Below are positions 56,291 through 64,000 of a stretch of DNA of 64,000 bases, one piece after another. The stretch's first letter is position 1; every line of letters starts with the position of its first letter. The translations under genes and the position numbers were made by a program. The notes beneath the pieces are model-generated. The model had not been told where the DNA came from and did no database searches. It worked only from the letters and a program-made list of their open reading frames with translations. Source of the stretch: Gnetum montanum. Taxonomy: Eukaryota > Streptophyta > Gnetopsida > Gnetales > Gnetaceae. The stretch spans positions 1,204,365 through 1,268,364 of the forward strand of contig MNCI01011128.1 in the NCBI GenBank assembly GCA_015680685.1. The letters run 5' to 3'.

Positions 56291-57598
56291 ATTTCTCTTT
56301 TTGAGCACGAAGGACTTCAATTTTATTTGCTACTATAACACCATCCAACTGATATAATCTTCCACTTCCTTCTTTATATCTTATATATATGAAAGATTTT
56401 CTTGAAAATTTCTCCATTTCTTATTTTAAAATAATACAAATAGGTGAAAATGACCAAAATTAGTCACATAATAAATTTTTGTTGAGCTTAAGGACATAAT
56501 ATATCTTGGGAATGATAATTATTTTATCATTTAACTTAGCCCATAATTGTATAAGTTTCATTATTTCCAAGAAAAATTGAAGTAGACACAGCTTCATGGT
56601 ATTCACTAAAACATTCTCTTCTAAGTTTAAAGCTATATGGAGTACTTGAATCAATATACACATAATTACAAGTTGAGTTACCTCCATTTATAACTGCATC
56701 CAAGTTTGGATTTCTTCATCAACATCTTTATTAGAATAACAAAATCTACCATCTTTCTCCTTTTTATTTAGAAAATTGCTATTCTTTTCTAAGTGGCCAT
56801 GCTTCCTATAATTCTAACACATTAGTGTTCTCTTGGCAATATCATCTGTAACTTTCTTGAATTTAGAATTATTCTTACTAAAGGGTTTATTTGATTGTTA
56901 TTTTCCTAGTCTTTTAATTAGCAATTCTTTAGTAGGTATAGGCTTAGAGCACTTTCTTCAAAGTTCTTTTGTTATCAATCATTCAACAACTTTATAAAAT
57001 TTTAAAGAGGTACTTGTATTAGTAATACTTTAAATAATATTATCCTATAAATTAGGAAGTAATTGTAACAAGAAAATATATTGATCTTATTCTTCCATCT
57101 TGCTACTAATTGATTACCATCATCTTACAATACTATTAAAGGCAATAAGATGAGAAGCAGTAGTAGGTAGTATTTTTAGATATCTTTACCAAGAATAATT
57201 AACTTTTAAGATTTATTTTATTTAAGTAAGACTTGAATTGATATATCTTACCCATAACATCCCATAACCCCTTTGTAGTTTTTTCATCTTATAAATTTAT
57301 GAGCATAGGATTATAAATACCTTTACAAATTGTTCCTAAAATTGGACAATTTAATTGATTTACTTTCAACTTTCATGTTCTCTGGTTTAATTGTAGTGAT
57401 GTATACATCCTATTTCTTTTTAACCTATGTTCTATTTCTTTTTAACCAGCAAATCTTCTATCCTAAGCTTATAAAGATTGGAGCTATTGCCATAAAATTT
57501 ATTTATTTCTTCAATGTAGTTAACACCACTCACCATCTTGAAACACTCCTACTTAATGAATTACAAGTCCTAGAAAAATCTCAACTAAAAAAATCCAA
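56291..57598 (-). pseudogene. Element D (copia) gag and protease remnants
   Basis: Minus reading starts near 57513 with MVSGVNYIEE-like residues, then KTTKGLWDVMGKIYQ (about 57245-57290) as in copia gag. A possible zinc-knuckle region near 56800-56850 has lost key residues. The protease section (56460-56700) shows SSTPYSFKL and GNNET-like residues only. Weakly supported apart from position and order. Confidence 0.55.
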
Positions 57599-57612
57599 GC
57601 TTCAATACCATA

Positions 57613-58083
57613 TGTTAATTTTTAATGCATCATTAAAGTAGGAAAATATAAAAAAATGGAAGTGATAGAAATCAATAAAAAATAAGAGAAAATTCTCAAG
57701 ACGAATAACATAATTTTCATTGAAAAATTACAATAATTGCCTAAACTATTAGCATCCAAGTTTGCTTAGTTTGAGACTTAACAAGCTTGAATCAAGTTTA
57801 CCTAAGAAAAAGAGATTGCAACTTGAATTTTCCTCATACATCCTTTAATTGGTAATAATTAAAACCACCTATGCATCCACTTTTATGGTTAGCATAATGC
57901 CATGCTTGGATAAAAACCAAATTATGGAGTTATAATTCATAATCAGTTATAACCAAATCAGATATTTATGGTGATATAATCTTTTGCCCTTTGCTCTTGT
58001 TATTTCAGCCAAAATACCAAAAATAATCTACTAGCATGGCAACCATTACAAAGAATAGATGTCTTATTTTTAAAATAATAACA
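57613..58083 (-). repeat. Element D 5' LTR
   Basis: 471 bp, TGTTAATTTTTAATGC to AAAATAATAACA, TG...CA ended. It is adjacent on its left to the primer-binding-like GCTTCAATACCA (57599-57610, minus). Confidence 0.8.
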
Positions 58084-58179
58084 CATATAATCCATACATC
58101 TAAAAATAAACATAATATTTAGAACAAACTTAGTATAATTGAATTTAATTACATCTTTAATGATCTTCCAATTGAAAAT

Positions 58180-58960
58180 TAATGAAAAACTTAGACAACT
58201 TCATGTAGAAGAATGACGATGTTCACAACCATAGATGAGCATCTTGACATAAGACATCCTCAACCAAATGAACATAAGATATCATTGTTCAGCATTAATA
58301 AATACTATCCTAGAGACATATAATTTTAATACATACTAACACAAACCTTGAACAAAAAATAAGATCTATGGATAATTTCTACTTACTAAAAAAGTTTGAT
58401 GAAGATTGTGTTTGGGCTTTTCAAAACCTATCAATAAAATACTTGTTTTCTTCTTTTTACAAATGATTTTTTTATTAAAATAATAAAATTTTATAGAATT
58501 GTTATTTTGATAAAAAAATCAATAATACATAGCAAAGATAAATTGAGAAGTGATATATTTGGATAAGAATTCAAAATGTTATTAAGCAAAGTATAATTAA
58601 AAGCTTTAAAATCATTCACATTCTTACATTAAAGATATGTATCTTCTTCATTGATCCAAAATATTCTCTATCAAAATTCTGTCACCAAACCATTAGAGGT
58701 TAAAGGAATATTAATAAAGTTTTCAAAATTAACTAATGTGATCATACTTAACAACATTTTTATCTATGAAGAAATTCTTATTTATATAATAAAAAAGCAT
58801 AACTCATAGATCAGATATATGATTTTAACAAATCGAACTGATATTTAATATTGAAAATCCTTTTAAAATACTTTTTAATAGCATAAGAATAAAACCCAAT
58901 AACATGGAACAGACCATTCACCACAGGTGAATATCAGATATACTATGGAAGATGAAGAGA
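58180..58960 (+). repeat. Long repeat H, copy 2
   Basis: Direct-orientation partner of 28105-28860 (AATAAATACTATCCTAGAGACATA, TTTTAATACATACTAACAC, CATAGATCAGATATATGATTTT, ATACTATGGAAGATGAAG). It lies between D and I. The flanking 58084-58180 and 58960-59125 show nothing else recognisable. Confidence 0.6.
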
Positions 58961-59130
58961 CCATTTAATTTTAGATATTATACATTTATACTCATTATTG
59001 CACAAAGAATTGAAACTTCATAACACACATATTTAAAATGTAACAAAGTATCTTTGTGATGAAGATGTGCTCTTGAAGTTATTCCATGAATCTCAACTAT
59101 TTGCAATAGATTTTATAATACTATTACAGT

Positions 59131-59945
59131 TGGTGAGTTGCGAGGTACCCCTACACTCAACCATACGAATACGAGCATTTCACGCACGATCTGGTCGAAC
59201 TCCACAGATGGACTAGTTGTGGTATCCAGATAGTTACTCGTAGATCGCAGTTCACTGTCTTCTCACTTGGACTATTATTAGCTTTGTCACGTATGGTTTA
59301 GTCCAGAGTGAGGTGTATGATGTGTTCCTACACTAATGCTACTCCTGGGGATGATGGAAAATAATATCAACTAAACTAGGAGAGAGAGAGTGTGTGAGAG
59401 AGAATCTAAACTAGCCTAAGTGTGATGAGCATCCGTTCCTTAATCATCTGTACACATCTTGGACCTCGTGCATGACTACCATTGGGATTACCAAGTGCAT
59501 GGCCTAGGTATGCTACTGGGTTACCAAGTAGTCACACTTAAATGCTCGTGATTAAGTTGTACTCATTCCGCGTTACTAGGAGATAAGGGTAGAGAGATAT
59601 TAACTAAGAAAGTAATAAATAACAATAACAATTAAATAATTAAGCTAAGTGGATGCTGCGATGATGAAGTAATCTCGATCTTTATTGTCGATCATGTGTG
59701 TGTCCAAATACGTCACACTCGAATAAGGATGTCGTACAATTACAATCATCACACTGTGGGCATGCACTAGGAGAAAAGGGTTGAGAGAAAAACTACTAAA
59801 AACTAAAAACTAAAAAATTCCAACTTTCAAAAAGACTCCCTACCAAATTTGCCTTCCTCTTATTTATAGATGAGGAGACAAGCTGTGATATCATGTACGC
59901 GATATCATGGGTGCGATATTGTAGCCAATAATTCATGACTCATCA
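59131..59945 (-). repeat. Element I 3' LTR
   Basis: 815 bp, subfamily 2 (GGACTATTATTAGCTTTGTCAC, GGTTTAGTCCAGAGTGAGG), ends CATGACTCATCA. TATTTATA at 59861-59868 (minus); GATATC boxes at 59887, 59901 and GATATT at 59915, all 14 bp apart. Contains GAGAGAGAGAGTGTGTGAGAG (59383-59403). Confidence 0.88.
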
Positions 59946-60137
59946 TACCCCCACAATTGAATGAAAACTCATCCTCAAGTTAAAGTGAGAACAAGCTCCA
60001 TTGATTACACAGTGGATAGGTATGGGATTATTGACTTACGAGAATGGGTTCATGCCACAGTGTGGAATTAGAACAAAATTGAGACACAACACAGAGAATG
60101 CAAAAGAAAATCCTATAGCTACAACATTGGGTGAAAC

Positions 60138-61430
60138 TCATGTAGTTCCTGGTGGCTGTGGCTCCTCCATGGGTGCCTTTCCCTTGTCAGGTGCTCCAGG
60201 TCTTAGGATTTGAGGGCATTGAAGTATGACCGGGAGTTTCTCCTCTTTAGTTCGGGGATCTTGTGCCATCCATGCTAATGTTTTGATGTTTGATGAAGTC
60301 GACACCTCCGATGGGCACAGTAGTTGCGGGAACATTTTATTTGCTTTGACATACCAAGCTGCAAACACTCGTCGTTCCTCCTCATAAGCTCTAGCTTTGT
60401 CTCTATATTCTTGAAAATTTATGAGCCGTCGAGATAAGTCTATTACGACACCTTTTTGCCCCTGGTAGCTTACTTTAACCACCTTGAGTTTAGAATTTTC
60501 CACCTCCAATTTTTGCAATAATTTCTTGCATTCTGCAAATTCTGTTTCATATTTGATGTAGGTGGTGGATACCTGTTGCTCGAGCTCTATTCTTGGGTGC
60601 CCTACTGTTAATATGGCAAGGTTGGCATACCACAGGCTTGTCAACTCCATGTACTTTGTAAGGTCCTGGATTTGTAGGTCTTGGTTCTTAACTTCCGCTT
60701 GGTGGGCAAACACGTTTGTGTCCAATATGGCCCACCAATCAGTGTGTTGAGCACTGAGAGCATTGATGTGGGCCTTAACCATATGGATCTCCTTCTCAAT
60801 GATTTGTTTATACATCCCCACTTGGTCCTGGAAATGCTCCTTCAGTTTCTCATGCCGTTTAGCTTCATTCGGCCATGTGCTTATTTCAATGGCCATCTTC
60901 TGATGGATAGTGCATACCTCTTCCATTGAGAGGGCTTGATTTTCCCTGGCTAAACGGTTCATGTCTTGGTTGACCCTAATTAGTTGTTCTCGCAACTGTT
61001 GAAAATTTTCTTCAAGAACATTCTTTTGTTTCTCCACAGAGGTCAACCAAATGTTGTCAGCAACAAGTTGTTTGTTTTCCTCTTATAAGGCTTTGAGTGC
61101 CTTGATATGTGCGTAAGTTTGTGCTTGTGCCACAGAGGCAACCCAAATAGCCTTCTCTTTTTCTTCTACCACCCTTTTATTCTCTGTCAATAGTTTGGTA
61201 AGTTGCTTGGTTCTAAAAGTGTCCAACTGGTCTACGGGAATGAATTGAGAAGGATCCTGTTGTGCTGCTTACAGGGTCACAAGCCTTTCTTGCAATCTTT
61301 GCACTTCTACTTCAGCACGCTCAGCCCTCATCTCTATTAAGACTAGCTTCCATTTTGTGGAAATGAGGTCTGATTGGATTGTTGTAACATCATGTGGGAT
61401 GTCAAACAAGGACATCATTACTTTTCCTAT
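60138..61430 (-). pseudogene. Element I env-position ORF, C-terminal coiled-coil half
   Basis: The last 302 codons (61046 to 60138) are uninterrupted, the longest open stretch in the window. The sequence is rich in Glu, Gln, Lys and Leu with heptad-like spacing (EENFQQLREQLIRVNQDMN; CKKLLQKLEVENSKLKVVK), so a long coiled coil is likely. It ends in a Pro-rich tail (RPGAPDKGKAPMEEPQPPG). Upstream (61047-61430) the frame continues with QLTKLLTENKRVVEEKEKA but has stops near 61270 and 61085. I see no signal peptide, transmembrane segment or furin-like site, so calling it an envelope protein is not justified. Similar coiled-coil ORFs sit at this position in Athila-type elements. Confidence 0.7.
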
Positions 61431-62935
61431 TTATAGAAATTGGTCAAGTACATCCTCATGTTCCACAGAAGTCATTGAGGTACTAGCCAGAGTTTGAGTA
61501 TCCCATGCTCTTGTAAGATCGGCCGGTGGTAGAACAGGTACATTAAATGATTCTTTAATGTGGTTTGCGACCACTTTTGCAACTCCTGCTGCATCCTGGT
61601 GCTGCATGACCACCACCATGGCCCCTTCACTAGTTTCTAACTGCACCTGAAAAGATGCAGCATTTAGTAAAATCTGTTGTGACCAAGCACTCTCTCCTCC
61701 TCCTGTTTGAATGGGCACTTCACCCCATGCATGATCTATAGAAACTGTAGGCTGTACAACATCATCGATGACGTGGAAGAGATTTGCATCATCATGATTT
61801 CCCAACTGATCGTCTTAGCAATGGCATTGAGATGGCTCATCGATGGTCTGTAATCTTGCAGCGGTGGCGGTGGTTGATCTTGCTGGCCCATGCTAGGCCC
61901 TGCTTCTTGTTGTTGGGTGGATCCCATGCTTGGAAATTGGCTGGGTCTTGCAAGTTGAGTTGCAGTTGGCCCTACCGTCTGTTCTATTTCTTGTTCCAGC
62001 CCTAGCGTCTCACCAGTGATTTTCCTTGTAGCTAGTGGCTTTAGTAGTTCAGCATATGAAGCATTTTGGACTTTTGGAATGACATCATTGGTGTATCCTA
62101 TGATACTAGCACATCTGCATAGCTTCTTGATAAGACAAGGGAAGGGTAATGCAAACTTCCCTGTCTTCTGTTCTTCAAACCACCTCAGGATCTCTGTAAA
62201 ATATAGATGAGGTAGGTTAGCATTAACCTTTCCCATCAACACTGCACATCCTCTTACCACATATGTTGAAATTATTTTTAAGCCTTTTGTGGGGAAGATG
62301 TGATAAGTCCCTATTTTGAAATAAATCCTCTCTTCCGTTATCAACTCCCCAAACGTCTTATCTTCCTTGCCATACGCCTTTTCTAGCCAAACTCATTGTG
62401 CATCAAGGTCTGAGTGGGTAGACAACTAAGCAACCTTTGGCCCTATATTTAGAAGGTTTAATACTTCCAAAATGGCTTGAATAGAGAAATCAACAGGCAC
62501 ACCACAAATGTTAACTGTGGTGCCTTATTCTTTGTTGTGCCAAAATTGGTACATTTCCCCTAAGTACCAGACACCACTTTCAGAGAGGGTAGGCCATAAT
62601 GGGAACCCTTTGAGGTGATCCCTAACAGCATCCAGAGCAAATTCTATGAAAGGTCCAAATTTTAATTCCACGATCACTGCAGTGAATATGGACCTTTCAT
62701 GGATGGCTTGAACACAATCCTGGGGCAACATGAGATGTTGTCCCTATTCAGACGCTACAGCAGCTCCTCCTTCTACCTACCTTGACTGTACAATAGTAGG
62801 GTCTTCTTGGTGGATACTAAATGATTGTTCCTCCTGCTCTGCATGTTATCTGGTAGGAACTTGTCCTTCACCTCTCCTAGGTCGTTTGATCCCACCTTGA
62901 GCATGACCTTCCTGTTGTCTGTGTTTCGGGGCCAT
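61431..62935 (-). pseudogene. Element I env-position ORF, N-terminal half (plant transposon-protein-like)
   Basis: The start is chosen at 62935 (MAPKHRQQEGHAQGG...KRPRRG), directly after GTGTAATTGTAG, a good splice-acceptor match. A basic N-terminus leads to LPQDCVQAIHERSIFTAVIV and FPLWPTLSESGVWYLGEMYQ (62525-62731), then FKIGTYHIFPTKGLKIISTY and FALPFPCLIKKLCRCASIIG (62100-62330). The pattern with PFPCLI-LCR resembles the putative plant transposon / ATHILA ORF domain family. Then comes a Gln/Pro-rich linker (PSMGQQDQPPPPLQ). Stops near 62849, 62786, 62765, 62524 and 62427, plus a frame change near 61770. Its function in the family is unknown. Confidence 0.6.
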
Positions 62936-63420
62936 CTACAATTACACGAGGCCAATCGTTAGTAAGGTTGTTACCAAAGTTAGGTTATACCTTACTGCTT
63001 ACCTTAATGAATTGTTTTATCTCTGTGTGATGTTAATTATTAGGAGAGAATGTCCCTGAAAGATTGTAATATTTAATCCTCTTTGCTTAGGTGGTTTCCA
63101 AATCTAGTTTCCCAGTATAACTAAGGAGATGAAATTGTTTTTGGCACATTTATCCTTAATTTTATAACTAATTACCCTTAATAATGTCCTTCGGGTGATA
63201 AAAAATTTCAAAAACGTTATGCGCTATTCAACGTTTGCCTCTACCCCACGACTAAGTTGAACACTCCAGGTTCAAGTAGGTTCAAACGGAATGAAAATCG
63301 AAGGACCAGCGAGCGAGTTATGGATATGAAAGCAAGGGACACGCAATCATGAGTCGTAGAGAGAAATTTGAAAAACTTCCCCCACATGAGCAGTTGCAAA
63401 TGATGTTAAGTAGTGCAGGG
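62936..63420 (-). other. Element I leader between internal promoter-like module and ORF
   Basis: About 480 bp without frames. It contains a CCCCCAC run (63381) and TACCCCACGACTAAG (63243), both like the family PPT in reverse. If RNA starts near the module at 63426-63440, this would be its 5' leader, with the acceptor-like site at its end. Confidence 0.4.
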
Positions 63421-63425
63421 GGGTC

Positions 63426-63484
63426 ATATATATATATATTTTTGGGATGTGATATCGCATCCACGATATCGCGGACGTGATATC
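63426..63484 (-). promoter_or_regulatory. Internal GATATC triplet plus TATA-like tract (element I)
   Basis: GATATC at 63451, 63465 and 63479, exactly 14 bp apart, followed in the minus sense by AATATATATATATATGA (63426-63441). The LTR of the same element has the same 14-bp triplet (59887, 59901, 59915) ahead of its TATA box. It is placed about 490 bp upstream of the env-position ORF. Confidence 0.55.
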
Positions 63485-64000
63485 ATGGCCTATCGATGTT
63501 AGGGCACTTATGGAATATACTAAATTTTTAATGTTTTTCTGAAATTAAACAATGTAAACTAAGGACATCTGGATAAGTGTTAAAGGGTTCCAGGGTAATT
63601 CAATGAGTTCTGAAGGCACGAAAATTATGATGGTGTCAATAAGGACCTTGGGTGATAAGGGAGAGAAAAAGGCTATGTGATGGTTCATAGGAACGTTTGA
63701 ATCGGAGGGATAGTAATAAGGGAAAGAATATCATTAAAAATACGTTGAGGGTAATAGATGGTGTGTGGAAGATGTGTTATGAGTGCAAACTACAAAAAAT
63801 TATACAAGTGGGTCCTCCCCAAAGTAGGTTCCAACCTCTAATGCCCTTGCGTAACCACACCTTAAAATGTTCCTAGGCACTAGAAGGGTTAAATGTAATC
63901 CACATTGGTTTCACAAAACACACACATGTAAGTATCACTGAAATGAGGTAGAATTCTACGCTATATGAGACACAAGCTACAATTACATAAACAACAAGAT
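63485..64000 (-). other. Element I upstream 3'-region sequence, runs off the window
   Basis: Noncoding, with the conserved GTGGGTCCTCCCCAAAGTAGG block at 63810-63830 and TAATGCCCTTGCGTAACCAC, as in K (27014-27032). No coding pol sequence is reached. Confidence 0.6.

Larger units (their letters stand above)
39234..58083 (-). mobile_element. Element D: Ty1/copia retrotransposon (Tork-like) hosting C and B
   Basis: The left (3') LTR is 39234-39445 plus 53511-53732, split by C. The internal region is 53733-57612, with copia-order coding remnants on the minus strand. The right (5') LTR is 57613-58083. In minus sense a primer-binding-like TGGTATTGAAGC (57599-57610) precedes the internal region, resembling the initiator-Met site TGGTATCAGAGC at 9 of 12 positions. 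A pyrimidine-rich TACCTCCCAATTCTCCCTC (53733-53751) next to the left LTR is the reverse of a polypurine tract. Flanks CATCC and CATAT are at best a weak TSD. Old and heavily decayed. Confidence 0.8.
59131..64000 (-). mobile_element. Element I: 3' part of an Athila-type element with an env-position ORF
   Basis: Minus orientation: 3' LTR 59131-59945 (left end TGGTGAGTTGCGAGG, candidate TSD ACAGT at 59126-59130). Then the reversed polypurine tract TACCCCCACAATTGAATG, a roughly 2.8-kb broken reading frame (60138-62935), an acceptor-like site, an internal GATATC/TATA module (63426-63484), and the conserved GTGGGTCCTCCCCAAAG block (63810-63826). The pol region and 5' LTR lie beyond the right edge. 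It is the only element here keeping a large gene between pol and the 3' LTR. Confidence 0.82.

Noticed and set aside
60138-61046. A host gene encoding a coiled-coil protein
   Set aside because: It lies in frame order between the element's pol side and its PPT and 3' LTR, with stops upstream; position and decay indicate an element ORF.

Overview
This is plant nuclear intergenic DNA made almost wholly of nested, decayed retrotransposons. I see no intact host gene, rRNA, functional tRNA or CRISPR array. The plant assignment rests on Athila-type Ty3/gypsy elements whose primer-binding sites complement plant tRNA-Asp, a Tork-like Ty1/copia element, plant-type LINE fragments and a tRNA-headed SINE-like block. 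The species cannot be told; the stacking suggests a large, slowly purged genome.

Most of the window is one Ty3/gypsy family. Its LTRs are about 760-1080 bp, run from TGATG... to ...CTCATCA, and share a near-invariant last 45 bp. Layout: L (1-192, LTR end only) lies inside the 5' LTR of A (+, 193-7607). A also carries a solo LTR M (-, 3669-4744). Then come LINE and LTR fragments (7613-13843), a chromodomain-type gypsy 3' end N (-, 13844-15480), element K (-, 15481-16852 and 26454 to about 27550) interrupted by J (-, 16853-26453), an AT-rich stretch, G (-, 29341-37812) with F (-, 30106-37096) inside its LTR, more AT-rich DNA, copia element D (-, 39234-58083) containing C (+, 39446-53505), which contains B (+, 40121-47212), then the 3' part of element I (-, 59131 to the window end). 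Target-site duplications (TSDs) that I could read directly support B (ACAGC), C (GACTA), F (GCTAG), G (ATCAT) and M (ACAGC).

Division of labour: J carries gag, protease, reverse transcriptase, RNase H and integrase, all degraded. A, B, C and F carry only gag and protease, and all four are joined at the same place where J has reverse transcriptase to integrase. They therefore look like a non-autonomous lineage that depended on J-like partners. Element I shows a further module: a long env-position ORF (about 930 codons, broken) behind a splice-acceptor-like site and an internal copy of the LTR promoter architecture (GATATC boxes at 14-bp spacing plus a TATA-like tract). Shortened remnants of that site are found in A, B, C, F and J.

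All coding regions carry stops, many of the CAG/CAA-to-TAG/TAA or TGG-to-TAG/TGA kind expected from cytosine deamination in methylated repeats. The best candidates for something new are the fixed-spacing GATATC promoter module and its internal copy in I, the shared pol-deletion junction, and a conserved noncoding block around GGGGAGGACCCAC.
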